64,000 nucleotides of DNA from Acestrorhynchus altus (GCA_034509495.1 CM067505.1:4069094-4133093); one strand, 5' to 3'. Counted from the first letter of the stretch, positions 35,901-49,234 are shown. The notes: a model not told the origin generated them from the sequence alone. Made by a program: numbers and translations.

Positions 35901-38104
35901 GGTGATGTTCTATTTGTTGGATGACCTGTTATTCACCAAGAAATGGTTGCTTTGAAAAGTCAAAGAAATAGCTGACAATGGACAATTTGAGCAAGTCCTT
36001 CAACATTAGCGAGAGTCTGTGGGCCTTTTCTCCACTTCGACTTCACTCCAGGACCAAGTGTGGTACAACTGGACCTACCAAAGACAAGCAATGCACAATA
36101 AATCCACAGACCTCAAACTTTTAATCTTCTAAACATGCTTCACGTTTGCAGACCACTTTCATAACCATGTGTCAAGTGCATTATCATACATCATAAACCT
36201 GCCACTGATTGCAGTAACTACAAATGATCACACACTTGGTTGACTTGACCCATCATAAATATTTAGTCTAGTGTATCCAGTGAGGGATGTTGGATTCCAG
36301 CAGACATGGAAGAGAATGAACCCTTTTCACGCTGTTGTGGGTGTTGAGCTACGTCTGGAAGGGCGAGTGGATTATCTCAGAAAAACATGAGGAGCCCATG
36401 AACACAAGGAGCTTTCATGGTACTGAGCAGAGTGGGCCAAGCAGACTTGTGTCTGTTTGGACCATTTCTAAATGCCCAGCAATGAGCCCCCTGATGCTGG
36501 AGTGGTTCACAAGAGCCACTCCTCAATGCTTCAAAATGTCACTGTACTATCACAATGTTTAATTTGTACTATGATAGAGAAAAAGATCTACAAGGTAAAG
36601 AGGAAAAGTACAGCACATATAGAATAATAACGAATCGTTTTGGAGGTAACATTTCAGTTCTGCATCTCCTGTGTTTCATCTGGAAGAGTACGGTGCTGCA
36701 AAAGGGAAGTTCAATCCACTAATTAATAATTACCTTCAGTTTATAATTGCATAATATAACTAAAAATAAAGATGCTATTAAAAGTTTGCTGGAGTGATTC
36801 TGTAGAAGAACCACTGTTGATAACTTATAGAACCTTTAAAAAATGTAAGTTGTTTATGGAAGTTCTGGAATGTTCTTCATGGAACTAAAACTGGTTCTTC
36901 CATTGCATTTTTCCAAACCCCCTTTTGATGTTGATGTTTTGGTTCACTCCTGCATGTATACAATAAGCAAAAAAAGGTGTTACCTGTTGTCTCGTACTGT
37001 ACTCAGTCAGGTCCTGCTTCTGCTCTTCAGGCTGAATGCAGCAGTTGACAGCTCCACTGATGATGGATGCTCTGAGGTTGTTGGTGATGGAGGTCCACAG
37101 TGAAGCTCAGGATGACAGGTTCAGTTGGGCCAAGTTACAATAAGGTTAAGCAGAAGAGCGAAGAGAGGGGCTGCCCTCTATGATGCCAACACTGGTCTGT
37201 GTGGCAGTGGGCAGACGTGCTCGCTTGTGTGTGCGCGTTTCGCAGCAGTGTGTGAATGCATTAATGTGTTCGAGTGTGTGTCTACCAGTGCCTGGTGGAC
37301 CAACACAATGACCCGCTGTTCTGTCGCCCTCGCGCTCCTGGACTCTAACCCCCACCCATCAATCTCTTCTGTACACTTTTTCATCTCTCGCCTTCTTACT
37401 CCTCAGCATGAACTCTTTCCTTTCATCTTCAGCCTTTCTACTCACCATGTTTACACTTTCAGTATGAATTCAGCGAAATGGTGCAGTCAGAGGAGATGCG
37501 ATGTTCTGATGTTCTGAAGTTCTGCGAAATGCTCCAAGCTTCAACTTCTGCTAGTTTTCCATTAATAATCAACACAAATTAGCATAAATTAGCCAATGCA
37601 TTTGCATATGGAGTAAACAAGGTTAACACAGCTCTATTATTTGATGCCTGTTTATTTATTTGTTGAGAAACTATTCAATTTGCATGTACAAGAAATACAC
37701 ATCACATAATATAACCTATAAATTATTATATATCTTATGTTTACATCAGGGTAGCTGTGGACTAAAGTCTAGTGAAGTGGGTTTAGACCAGAAGGTTGCT
37801 GGTTCAATCCCCACCCTGATGTACCCTTGAGCCATGGATAGGTTAAATGTGGAAGCTGAATTCAGCTGTGCAATGACCGTTAATGACTCTTAATCCAAAC
37901 ACAGCAGAACACACTGCATAAACCTATAAATTGAATCAAATAAATAAGAAGTCAAATGAATAAATGTCTCAATTGTGAAAGCTCAGCCAAGAATCGTATT
38001 CCGTTAAACAGCTCTTCAACAGAAAGTGCTTGGCAGAGTTTCAACAGTCTTTTAAGGAGGACATATGCTTGAGAAGAAAAACAACATGGCCTTTAAAAGT
38101 GCCA
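35901..38104. other. claudin-TRIM intergenic region
   Basis: Claudin upstream side, then low-complexity and SINE sequence. An open frame at 37,125-37,517 has no recognisable domain. A minus-strand AATAAA (TTTATT at 37,651-37,656) may end the TRIM transcript. Confidence 0.55.
37745..37915 (+). mobile_element. tRNA-derived SINE, family 2, copy 1
   Basis: Box-B-like GGTTCAATCCC at about 37,800, followed by CCTTGAGCC and a tail with GGTTAAATGTGGAAGC. The tail words recur at 41,850-41,890. Typical fish SINE layout. Confidence 0.65.
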
Positions 38105-41100
38105 TTAGATGCTGCAGCAGCTGGTGATGATAATAAGTGGGGCACTGTTCTTGGCTCCATGTGGCCGGCCAGGGTTGAAGATTGGATGGAGTTTCTCATT
38201 AAATGTATCTGTGAAAGTGTAGATGTGAACTCCAGACTCCACACAGAAGAAGGACACATGTCCTTCCTGGTAGTCCAGGTAAACACCAACCCTTCTGGGT
38301 TTGGAGGTGAGGGCTAAGCAGGTGGGTGGTACCGTGTTGGCTGTATACTGACTTCCATTCTTTAAACTGAGCATCCAGAATCCATTGGCCGGACTGACCG
38401 TGAACTTCCCCTTCCTGTTGACCGTATTCTTGGCCACACCCAAATCCCAGTCTGTCTTGTCTCCCACTTCCACCTCCCAGTACTGCCTGCCGCAGCTGAA
38501 GGCCTCCTTGGCCAAGACATTGGTGACACGGTCGAATCTCTTGGGATTCTCTGGGACCTCTTTTTGTTTGTTGGTGTGCCGGACCTCCTTCCTGTCCTCC
38601 GAGATGGCAAGTTGGGCATGAGCTGTGCGGACGTTCAGTGTGACCTCCACTACCGTGAAGAAAGAGAGAGCACATAATCAGGTTTCCAGTGGAGGTCACA
38701 ACACACAGTAGTCAACAATGCATTATCTGTTAATGTTGATCACACATTATCAGCCATAAGATTAAAGCCACTGACAGATTAAGTGAATAACATTGATTAT
38801 GTGGTTACAGTGGCACCCAGCAAGAGATGGGATCTACATATTTGGCAGTAAGTGAACAGTCAGTTCTTGAAGTTGATGTGTTGGAAGCAACAAAAATGAG
38901 CTGAGCCAACATGCTCGTTTGGATTCAAATGGGTGACACCTGGGCTAGGTTCACTCCAGGTGGGCATGGGGTCTGAGTGGTTTCCATTTGTTACTGGAAC
39001 CCAGGAGGGCTTCATAAATGGTCTCATCTAAGATGATGTGCAACTGATAACCCAGATGGGTCCCATGTTCTGCTGCTCTCATCATTGACCATAGTGGTCT
39101 TCCATATGTGGAGCATGGAACATGAAACCCATGGACAAAATTTACTGGTTGCCAGTTGGCTATCTCTACAGAAACAGATTATTGCATACATTTTATGAAT
39201 ATTGTACATTTTGTTTACTAAATCTGTTCTGTTCAAGAAACATTCTTTAGTTCTAACCATTATGTTGTAATTCAGGGGAAAAAACAGCCTACCTGAATAT
39301 TTCTGCAGCTTCCTCATCTCTGTAATAGAACGCAGAGCACATTTATGTCATTCTTCTGATACCAGCTGTATGTGTAAAACATCTGGTGACAAGATAAGAT
39401 CAGAACCTTCTGAAAACCCCCTGCAGCACACCTACAGACCTGTTTCAGATAGCCTGTTGGCCTCCACTCTGACAGCGTTCATGAGGTCCATCACAGCTTT
39501 CCTGGTGAAGCCCAAACAAGCATCTGTCTCTAAGGTGACTCTGGACCAATTCCTCATCTCTGTGGGCAAGTGACTGAAACTCTGTAAATAAAGATTAGAG
39601 TGTAGAGTTAATCTCACTATTAAACAAGGAAAACAGATTGTTCATGTGTGTTTTACTCTGGACAATAATGGCCTTTTGTTGCTGATGGAGAAGAGTCACT
39701 GGACCAGAGATCTGGCACCATCTGCTGTTAGATAGATTACCTGTTCATAGTCAGGTTATGGCACCAACACCATCATATACAATAAATAAATGCATGTTTT
39801 ATCATGAAAACAACACAGAAAAACTAACATAAATGACCATCATTACATTTAAAGTGACATATTACCTTTTAATTATTTTTATGTTGATTCTGTAGAATTT
39901 CAAAATGTTTGTGGACACCCCTTCTAATGAACGCGTTCAGCTATTTTAAGTTGCACCCGTTGCTGACACAGATGTGCAAATGCACACACATCTTATCTAG
40001 TGCCTGTAGAGAAGTACTGCCAATACAATAGGACCTTCTGGAGCAGATAAACATGAACCTATTGGTATCATGTCTAATGGCAAGCATGGACTAGAGAGCT
40101 GTAAAGTGTAAAGTAGAACTACAAACATGTAATGGAAGCTTAGCACTGGTTGTATAGCATGAATGTGTCATCGGTCATTTGTAAAGTTTACCTTTTTAAA
40201 TTCTTCTTTGCCATCTTGCAGAAGGTCCGGTTTGTTTTGTCCACCTTTCAGCTGGAGGATCTCCTTCTCCAGATCCTTTACCAATCTGTCCACTCGGTTC
40301 TCAGCCTCCCTCTGTTTCTCCTCCACTGCTGCCACCACTGCTTTATGGGCTGTCTCTACAGAGCTTAGGAGGTCAGAGAAAACCCTCTGACTCTCCTGAA
40401 CCTCATTCAGACAGAAGCTCTGATAAGGGGAAAAGCGGTTAATGAGAAATGTGTATTTCTGAAGCACGATTCATGTCAGTGGTGATAGATTTGCAGACTA
40501 GACTCACTTTTAGCAGCTTCAGGGACTGCTTTAGTTTGTCCACCTTCTGGATCCTCTCATCAATCATGCGTTCTATGTCTGCATCAGTCTTCTGCACCTG
40601 CAGGTGATTGTAGAGTTTGGTTAAAAATGAACTAATAAATAATCTAATTTACACTCCCGACTAAAGAAGCAAAGACATGGAAGGTGTCTGAAAAGACAGG
40701 TCTGAGTTATAAATCTAATGTAGGAAACAAATAATGGAAGCTCAGACTCCTTAATGCCTTAATTTAAACCACATCAAGTTTCAACCACATCATCACTTTT
40801 GTGATTTATGACAATATATGATGTATTGTCAAGCTGGATAATAGTCTATCCAGCTCAGGCTACCCAAGCTGGTCATGCTGGTCAAGAACAGACCAGCTTA
40901 GCTCACAGCCAGTTTAGGGTATGTTTTCATTTTGAGTTTAAGCTTAGCTGGTGTATCAGCATGAGCAATCTGACCAAGATACGAAAACAACCAGCATGAC
41001 CAAGCAGTTTGACCAACATATCTGCACTGGTCATTCAGCATGACCAAGTAGATAGACCATAATGGATAGCATGACCAACTATACTATACCTGTAGCTCCA

Positions 41101-41527
41101 GTTCAGCAGTGGATTAATAAAACACTTCTAAAAATTACACTGAAGTTATGAAGACCTGACATTTATCATGTTTTATCTTCAACAGGACTGCAGTGGCTTT
41201 ACAAAGCATTTCTAAAGAGATGGTGTTACTTACAGGTTCATTTAGGAGTCCATCCACACTGCGGGCCCTGGATTTTTTACTCAAGCGAGATTTCCTGTAC
41301 TGCTCGGTGACATCCGCCAGTATGCGGTTCACACTGACATGAGGCTTAGAGACAAAGGTTTTCCCACAAAGAGGACACTTGTACGTGCCACTGCGACTCC
41401 AGTACTTGTGCAGACACACCTTGCAGAAGTTGTGGCCACATGGTGTGGTGACCGGCCTGCTGAAGATGTCTTCACACAGAGAGCAAAGGAAGTGCTTCTC
41501 AGACAGGAGGCTGATTGTAGATGCCAT
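38105..41527 (-). CDS. fish TRIM-type E3 ubiquitin ligase without B-box (RING, coiled coil, PRY-SPRY)
   Basis: Probable ubiquitin ligase of the bloodthirsty/TRIM39-like group, expanded in fish and often linked to antiviral defence. Six exons: 41234-41527, 40508-40597, 40192-40419, 39440-39581, 39293-39319 and 38105-38649; 1,326 nt, 441 aa, all phases join. Exon 1 holds a complete C3HC4 RING (C15, C18, C30, H32, C35, C38, C51, C54) and ends at residue 98 with LLNEP. Exons 2-3 (99-204) form the coiled coil. Exon 5 has MRKLQKYS. The last exon is a full PRY-SPRY domain with the LDP-like start degenerate but NPKRFD, GRQYWEVEVG, WDLGVA and LHPIFNPG intact. No B-box zinc finger is coded between RING and coiled coil, where TRIMs normally have one. 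A skipped exon in intron 1 cannot be excluded, but none was seen. Confidence 0.9.
38740..38995 (+). mobile_element. Tc1-like transposon 5' fragment
   Basis: ATTATCAGCCATAAGATTAAAGCC-type start, then AAGTGAACAGTCAGTTCTTG and AAGTTGATGTGTTGGAAGCA. It is the 5' end of the same Tc1 family as 6,365-6,832. In the last TRIM intron. Confidence 0.7.
39895..40095. mobile_element. Tc1-type MITE family, copy C (partial)
   Basis: TTTGTGGACACCCCTTCTAA followed by ATTTTAAGTTGCACCCGTTG. Same start as copy A at 14,275. In TRIM intron 3. Confidence 0.6.
40835..41065. repeat. AGCTGGTCATGCTGGT-type degenerate repeat
   Basis: Repeated words of the type CAAGCTGGTCATGCTGGTCA and their complement ACCAGCATGACCAAG occur in both orientations, suggesting an inverted-repeat element. 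It fills most of TRIM intron 1, where a B-box exon would be expected. Confidence 0.5.
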
Positions 41528-41659
41528 TGCCTGGACAAATAAAGGCTTACATTAGGGATGGGTGGACAGATAGTGAGGTATTGGTGCTTCTGATGCTGGC
41601 ATTTCTTTTTGAGAACGATCGTCACACAAAAACATCCATACAGTTTCTATGAAGAGTAC

Positions 41660-41905
41660 GTTTGTGGGTTTGAGTCCCAGCTCTGTCCAGGAGAATGTTC
41701 AGATTCCATTTAGAGAAGTAGCTTTGAGACTGAAAGGTCGTTGGCTCAGTGCCCTCGCCTGGCATGGCTGATGTGCCCTGAGAAAGGTACCCAAACCCCA
41801 GTTCTGCCCTGAGTGCAGTTCTGCCCAATCAGGAGTGTTTGTGTTCACTGCGTGGGTTAAATGTGGACACTAAATTCCATTGCACTGCTGTGCAGTGACC
41901 ATGAT
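41660..41905 (+). mobile_element. tRNA-derived SINE, family 2, copy 2
   Basis: Box B GGGTTTGAGTCCC at about 41,668, then a second partial head and CCCTGAGAAAGGTACCC. The tail GGGTTAAATGTGGACACTAA matches the usual fish SINE tail. Confidence 0.65.
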
Positions 41906-42414
41906 CATAATCTGAAGAATTCGCTTCTAAGAGCAGTATCATTTCTGATATAGTGATGGTAGTCTTGGTATCACCCACTCTGGGGCTGAAATGAACCTTT
42001 GTGCTCTCGCTCAATCCTAACTCACATCGTCCTTCACAGCCATTGACATTGACCAGCTCCTGTTGGACACCTGTTGACATAATGAGTCACTCTGTGCAAA
42101 GTTCATGAATGACACTCACAGACTCAGTAAAGATTCAGTAAAACAGAACAGCAAACCCAGCACAAGTAGAGGCCAAAAGCAGCTTCATCAGTTTTCTTTC
42201 CTACATTTATCTCAGTTACATTCTGACAGAAAAGGGGTTTTGTCCATGATTTATTCCAAAAAAGTAAACTGCCATTTTTGTTTTGACTACACTTCAAATG
42301 AAGTATTTGAAGCCTTTTTGTTTATTTTATTTTATATCTTGTCCTAAATTTCCCCATGATTTGGAAGTGCCAAATACCCAACCCCATCAGGACTCCATCG
42401 CATATGATGCTCCT

Positions 42415-42735
42415 GACAATAGGAGGGTAAAGACAAGCATGTGTCTCCTATGACACATGTGAATCCAGCTACTGCTTCTTTTCAAACCATTGTCATAGAA
42501 TCATTGCTGGGCAGCCAATGCACTCTGAGGAAAGAGCCGGGTCCCCAGCTCACATACAATGGCAGCCAACAGATGCCTGTGCCAGCCAGCATCACACTGG
42601 GAGACAGAGATAGAGCATCATCTACCCACCCAGAGAGAGCACGGCCAATTTTGCTCGTTCAGGCTCTAGCGAGCAGCATGACCCGGGATCAACCCATGAT
42701 CCTCAGATCAACTGAGCCAGTCAGATCCCGCCTAT
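42415..42735 (-). mobile_element. tRNA-derived SINE, family 1, copy 3
   Basis: On the minus strand: ACTGGCTCAGTTGATCTGAG, then a box-B-like ATGGGTTGATCCCGGG, then GTGCTCTCTCTGGGTGGGTA. This is the longest of three copies (others at 5,685 and 13,915). Confidence 0.6.
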
Positions 42736-45700
42736 TCTATTTTGATGTTGATTTATTAAACTATTTATTTATTAAATAAACACTTTTACATCTTCTAAAG
42801 TATTTTGATGAAAAAAAATGATCTTTATAAACAGCAAGATTTCTGGATTTAATCTTATTCTGCTTTTCTTGGTTCTGGACCACGTCACTATTGTTCACAT
42901 GCCGGATTTAAATCAAAAGGTTCCTTCAACAACGTGATGGACTGATACCCTGTCATGTAGGGTTTTCCTGTCTTCCAGAGGAAAGAAAAATCAAAAAAGA
43001 GATCTCTTAATATCTCTGTAGGTCCTCCCAGACAACAATGAGATCAGGAACCTCCGTTATGCTGCTCTAATGTGTCTCCATGGATAACGACCACCATTAT
43101 CTCACATGCTTCCTCTGGAGTTTTAGTACAGGTCTCAGTTTTAATACAGGGATTATTTGTGCTTATATTCATATTAACAGCTGCACATCTGACAAACATA
43201 TGGATTCACTGTTTATTTAAATATACCAGGAATTTCACAGCAACATCATCTCTGACTGGAAGCCCAGGCAACCAAGCTGAAGCTCTCTTATTTTGCACAC
43301 ATTATTAAAAGAACCAGTTCACTGAAAAAAGATGTTCTTAGATGTTCCACTTAAATTCTGTTGGGATCTGTTGAAGAAGGGAGCATCTTTCACACGTTGC
43401 TCGTTGATGTAGAGAGAGTGATTCAAGTCAGAGACATATGCTTGCACAACTAGTTAAACACAGGGGGTCGCACTACCCCCAACCAGCAATCTAGTCTCAG
43501 CAGTTTACACACATTCCTCTAAACCGATAAGAACCGGACTCCAGTGTCTTTACCCACTATGTGGTCTTGTTCTTTGATTTCCAAGCTTCAAGCTGTGGGA
43601 CATAATTTACGCTTTTCTGTGTGGCGGCAGAGCGACCTCCTGTTATCTACACACATCCATAAATTTAAGTAACGTCTCAGAGCCCTGTGTTCTACCAACT
43701 CTCATCCTGTTTATCCTCAACCTTTTAATGGTTCTAACACTTGGATTAACAATACCATGTTGTTAATACCATACTACATAGTTCTAATACATATCTAACA
43801 ATCTAAACAAAAATAAGAATATAAAAGTTAATAAAAACTAAGTAATATAAAAATATCCAATGCAGATTTATTAAGAGAACATTTGAAATTCCTCAACAGA
43901 TCTCTTGTAGACATTTCTCGACTTTCTTGCTCCCTTTCCGTCCCACTCAAGGTTTTATGTGGGGTTAGGCTACTCCTGAAAATAGGCAACCCATTAAGAA
44001 AGCCCTCTTTGTATTATGCTATAGGCATTGGTTCCCTAAAATACATTATCTTCAGAAAATAGAAATGTTCTTAGAAGAACCCCTTCTTTAAGAAAGCTCC
44101 CAAACCTTCTTTTCAATTTCTTGAAGATCTTCTAGGAATTTGCTCAAGGAACACTTTGAAGAACCATTATTATTAAGAAGTGTTGACTCTCAGAGTCATT
44201 CAGCTAACAATGTTGAAGTTACAAAAATAGTTTTGCCCCATAATTTTCACTTTTCAGAATCGCAATTCAGCCTCAATGTTCTGTTCCAACCTGTTATGAA
44301 CCTGAAGGGCACTGTAACACAAATGACTGTGAAGTCTTTTCCTACACCTTCCCTGCACCTTTTAACTACCAGACCCTCACAATGACTGTACAAAATCATT
44401 ACCAGCTAATGATGTTTTTATATGAATTGAGCAAATCACACACATTGTCGAATGCCTTCCGTTCAGAGCTTTGCTCCACTGTAGGAAAGCTCTTACAGTG
44501 TAATCAACAGCAGACATGCAAGAGAACAAGCTTTACCTGAAAATCCACCAGACCAACGTCATTCAGTTGACAACTACCAAATTCCTTGAATTCCAGCAGA
44601 TCAGAGACTTCACATGTTGTTCTTTTAAGGGTTGTTTAAGTAAAGTGAAATAATTTTTTTAATAACAATAGATAGAACCGTACAAATGTTACGATAGTGT
44701 AGTAACATGATTCTACCTTTTACCAATTGTCAAAAAGCCATACATTATTATCAGAATTACAAGAAATGATAAGTATTTTTACATAATTGCATTGAAAGTA
44801 ATAAAATATTCTAGCAGGAATGGTGTCCTGGTTGAATTTTACCTGGAAATCTGGGAATAAGCTGGATAACGTATCCCTCTCTGCTTCTCTTACAGGAATG
44901 CCTTTGACAGTGTTTAAAACCATCAAAAGCATAGGTGTGTTCAGAGTGAAGGGAGGAGCCAGACAGCCTGTTTCACACATGCTAAATAAGTGCTTAAAAT
45001 GTAATGTGTATACACATGAACAAGCTGGAAAAGTGGGAATCTGGCACATTGTAATGAATGGACCAATAGAAAAAACATGACTTTTTTTATGAAAAGAAAA
45101 AAATGAAAAAGGAAAAACAAACTGACTTCTATTTAAAGGGAACAATGTTTTTTTTCTATTCATGTAAAGTTTAAAAGCATTTTCAAGATACGTTTTTTTG
45201 CACAGCAGAACTGATAGGTAATATAAGTAGAATTGATTCCTTTTTAATTACAAACACAAGAAAAATGGTTTATTTTATATTATTTATTCAACATTCATTA
45301 TAATGTACAGTAATATTTCAGTACCTCTTCTACTATCTAAGTCAATCTGACCTTTTCACTCATACATACATATTGGCAAATGAAAGGCCTGAAAAATACC
45401 AGAATTTAGTTTTTATTACAGTATTCCAAGTTTAGTATCATATGATTTCAACACCAAATCATAATATTACAATTAAAATATTATAAATACAAAAAAAATT
45501 CAATTTTCTACACATTAACCAACATTAACACTCTGTAAACACTCTGTAAACACTCTGTGGAGGAACTTAGCTACCAACTACAGTATGTCTGAGAATAAGA
45601 ATTTCTTCATGCTAAAGAATTTCCCAAACAGACTGTTTCAAATGATTTTTGAACAATGCCATGAAAGAACCACTTCTGTTTCCATAAACATCTGTGTTTG

Positions 45701-45834
45701 TACTAGAGGCTTCTGAGTGTAAAGGAAAAACTAAAAAAAAAAAAGTTTTTGTAAAAAGCTTTATCAGTTTAAAGGATTAGGCTCTATGTCATCACTAAGA
45801 GCCCCTTGAGGGACCTTTAATTTGAATAGTGTTC

Positions 45835-46018
45835 ATTTATTTAATACATGGTGAACCTAAACATGAGCACACGTGAACTGCCCTATGCACAGTCCTGGGG
45901 GAGCAGTTGGGGGGTTAGGTGACTTGTCAGGGCTGTCATGGCACTTCAGCCTTTGAACCACTAACCTACCAGTCACAAGGCTGGTTCCGTAATCACCAGG
46001 CCACAGCTGCTCCCATCA
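45835..46018 (-). mobile_element. tRNA-derived SINE, family 2, copy 3
   Basis: On the minus strand it begins GGGAGCAGCTGTGGCCTGGT with box A, then a box-B-like GTGGTTCAAAGGC. The head is close to the copy at 63,075 (GCAGCCGTGGCCTGGTGGTC). Confidence 0.7.
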
Positions 46019-46807
46019 AATGACCACAAAATCTCTGATTTGCTCATGGACATCTTAACAATAAAGACTCCTAGATGTTTCCTGGCTCGGACAGGTTCCA
46101 GGAACAACAACAAAAGAAATGAATCAGTATAGCAGCATTGTGTAATGCAAGTGATCATAAAATTGATCATATAATTGATACATACTCACTCAGGTGTCTC
46201 ATTTAAAAGAATAATTACAAAATATATTTGCAAGGTTCTTCTGGGAACCAAATATTTTTTATGTGGAACAGCTCTGAAGAGACATCTGTTAAAAAATAAG
46301 CTATCCACAATCTGTCCTAAAACACACAATATAATCATATTTAATCATATTTAGCATTTCTCCACTGCCAATGCATTAAAAAGTCTGTGTAAAAATATCA
46401 GCAGTGTAATGCAAAACCTTGTATCTAATGTCAGCTCTAAAGAAGACATTTGGGCACATTTCTTTTGGTGGATACATTATAAAATGTTGGAAAAATGTAC
46501 TGCTACATTACAATAACTGCTCTGTGGTTTTCCTGTGGGTTCCTGACCACTGAACAACAGGGTCAAAGGAGGAGCTACAAAATGTTCATGGATGCTAAGA
46601 GGAGCTGACAACGTGAACGTAGAAACAAAGAGGTGGTCATGATGTTATGGTTGATTGGTGTATGTAAATGTCATATCACTTCACGCTCACGTAGTGCAAA
46701 CAGTGTAAATAAGGTGCAAATAGACATCCCCATTTCGATGTCCAACAGAATGGGGATCACTTGGTTTGTTTGCTTAATTGTTGTTTTGGCACCCAAAACA
46801 GTGACCT

Positions 46808-48200
46808 TTAAATAACATCTCTATGGGCATCTCCTAAAACCCCACGAAAATAGCTCCATGCTGCTCTGACAGCTCCTCCCAGTACACTGCCCAGAGCTGC
46901 ACCCACACTCGCACCTACCACCATACCCTCAATCCCCATAGCTAACCCAAGCACTGCCCCTACAAATGCTCCCTTTCCTATTGCTGCTGCATAATCGACG
47001 ACTCTAACAGTGAAACCAAGCCTCTCTGCTATCCGGATCTCTGCCCTCCCCCTGTTCTCTGAGAGGATCTTTTCATGATAAGCTTTCACTTCTCTGTCAA
47101 GATCATCTCCAGAATGCCTCTCCTTCAGTGTCTCCAGCATTTTCCTGACCTCCTTCTCTCTCTCTTTCTGAATATATTTCTCCTCTTTCTTGATTCTTTT
47201 ATCAGCATCTTCAAATTCCGGGTTGGAATAAATCTTGTGCTCTGACACCATCTTGTCAATCTCGTTGAACAGCCGTCTTGTCACAATACCCTCCTCGTTC
47301 TTCACGCCATTGAAAATGAAGCTCTTCAGCCCATACTTCGTGAAATGCTCTTTGAAGTCCTCAATCTCACTGTCCAGCAGCTCCTCCTTGTGGAATAAAA
47401 CAACCACTGTGTGGTTCAAGACACTTTCTCCAAAATACTGGATCACTGGTTTGAAAGCATCATAAGCGTTGGATGGTTTGTCTGAGCGATGTAAAGTAAA
47501 GAGGAAGGCATGTGGGCCAGGACAGGAGAAACAAACAGACTTCCTAAACTCTTTTCTAAGAGCATTTTGGGGTAATATGTTATTGGCAAGATTTGGAGTG
47601 TTGACTACATCCACGGCTCTCCCCAGGGCACGTCCTGATGTTTTCATAGTTAGTAAAGTGTCTGGATCAGCATCAGTAAAAAGAGCATTCTGCAGGATTG
47701 ACTCTGTGAGAGAGAACTGATGAAGACCAGATGTTCCATATATAATAATTCTCAATGATGGGTCATCACAGGTCACTAGGAAACAAATTTTGGAGAAAGA
47801 TGTTATGCCTTGCATTTGTACTGTCATCAAATTCCAAAATATACACTCACTGACAAATAAATAATGCAGCAAGAAGGAAAGGGAAAACTGTACAACTGAA
47901 AGGAGGCTCTAGTACCCGGTTGGGCCTCTAGTCTGGATTTAAGATGAGATACAGTTGGGCATGGAGGCGTACAGGTTCTGTATGGCATCATGCAGCATAT
48001 TTACCCAGATGGGTACAAAACAATTCTGTCAATTATGATCCTTATAGACAGTCAACTCACTGGTAGGGGGTTCATCAATGCTATTCCTGCGTCTCTTTAT
48101 TGTGGGGTGGCCTGCAGAGATTTAATTTCAGTTAATTTAAGCATTAGTGAACATTTAATTATGATGAGTCAAAATGCCACCTACCTTCGCTGGACGCCAT
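46808..48200 (-). CDS. AIG1/GIMAP-like protein A with degenerate GTP-binding site and glycine-zipper tail
   Basis: GIMAPs are membrane-associated GTPases of immune cells. Two exons: 48185-48200 (16 nt, MASSE plus one base) and 46808-47775; 984 nt, 327 aa. The AIG1 fold is recognisable from LRIIIYGTSG (residues 13-22), the GIMAP box SCPGPHAFLF (89-98) and VVVLFHKEEL (129-138). However, P-loop GxxGxGKS is replaced by GTSGLHQF, which lacks the Lys and Ser needed for phosphate and magnesium, and DTPG in G3 is VNTPN. Residues 190-250 are a charged coiled-coil-like region. Residues 271-311 are a hydrophobic GxxxG-rich segment (IGKGAFVGAVLGLAMG, then GASVGAALGSVLGG), probably membrane-inserting. GTP binding is unlikely; a scaffold or membrane-active role is inference. 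The paralogue lies about 2 kb upstream on the same strand. Confidence 0.88.
47885..47990. repeat. dispersed repeat, pair with 16,655-16,780
   Basis: GGAGGCTCTAGTACCCGGTT followed by GGGCATGGAGGCGTACAGG. In the intron of GIMAP-like A. Confidence 0.5.
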
Positions 48201-48364
48201 GTTTGTTTCTAAAGATGCTTCATTCACTTCTTATGTCCTTCCAGCTGTGAAAGAAATTGTGTTGAATATTTTGTTTTGTACACTTTCGAACTGTGTGTAG
48301 ACAAGTGCACACCTTTATGTGTAATTTTAGCGGCATAAGTTCAGCTGACGTTCAGCAGGTGTTC

Positions 48365-48440
48365 ATGTGCTGACGGTGACCTTATCGCTCTGGATAAGGG
48401 CATCTACTAAATGCCATAAATGTAAATGTAAATGTAATAA
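48365..48440 (+). mobile_element. SINE 3' tail
   Basis: CTCTGGATAAGGGCATCTAC followed by TAAATGCCATAAATGTAAATG-type repeats. This is the classic fish SINE/LINE tail; another copy is at 57,740-57,830. Confidence 0.8.
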
Positions 48441-49035
48441 TGATATCACTCAACTCTTAATCAGTGATTCAGACAGATAGTATAGATTTGTCCAATGTTT
48501 ATTTGATGTAAGTATTGATCTCCAGAAGAGCAGAATGTTCAGGTGAACTTTATTAGCTTTACTGCAGATGTTATTTGGGATGCATTGATGTGGAACTTGT
48601 GGCTTGATGCCAACATCTGATTTTTTATGTATATTACTTCAAGAGCACGGTGATCAGGGTAAGTCAATTCTGATACACATTTAATAAACATTTATAAAAA
48701 AGGTAGAAACTGGGACTATTTCTCAGGAGAGTCGTGGGAAATAAAGGATTTTATTTCATTAGAGCTACAAATACAATGAAATGAAACAAAACTGTAAACA
48801 GTAAAGTGAAATAAAACACTTATATTTTCAATATTTAATGCAGGTATTTCAGCACCTGGACATTTCTGCTCTTCTGCAGTTCAATAACTATATCATCAAA
48901 TATTATCTGGAAAATTTTGACCACCTGCATCTGCCTTTTTAATTCTAAGCAATTATTTGCTGATTATGGCTGGGTAATATGGCAACAGGCATCATTTTTG
49001 TGACAATTTACATCAAATTAAGCTTTTCACATCAC

Positions 49036-49037
<2 letters not shown>

Positions 49038-49070
<33 letters not shown>
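49038..49070. repeat. (GT)n microsatellite
   Basis: About 16 GT units. Confidence 0.95.
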
Positions 49071-49074
<4 letters not shown>

Positions 49075-49225
49075 AAAATTTTATTTATATTGTAATTAAA
49101 TTAAGCAAATAAAATGTAATTATGAACTTTCAATCGTGCAGAAGTGTGCTTTCTTTAAAGAATGTGAATTTATTTACATTTCTTTATTTACTTACTATGA
49201 CCAGGAGTGCCCAAACTATAAACAG

Positions 49226-49234
49226 CCCCCCCCC

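Larger units (their letters stand above)
41528..46807. other. TRIM-GIMAP-A intergenic region
   Basis: 5.3 kb with SINEs at 41,660-41,905, 42,415-42,735 and 45,835-46,015. The rest is AT-rich unique sequence. The longest open frame (44,720-45,163, minus) contains a short GIPVREAERDTLSSLFPDF stretch that I could not place in any family. No gene is supported. Confidence 0.5.

Noticed and set aside
37125..37517. 130-aa plus-strand open frame
   Set aside because: No family resemblance and no promoter or splice support.
44720..45163. 147-aa minus-strand open frame as a third immune gene
   Set aside because: No AIG1, TRIM or other motif; composition is AT-driven and no splice partner was found.
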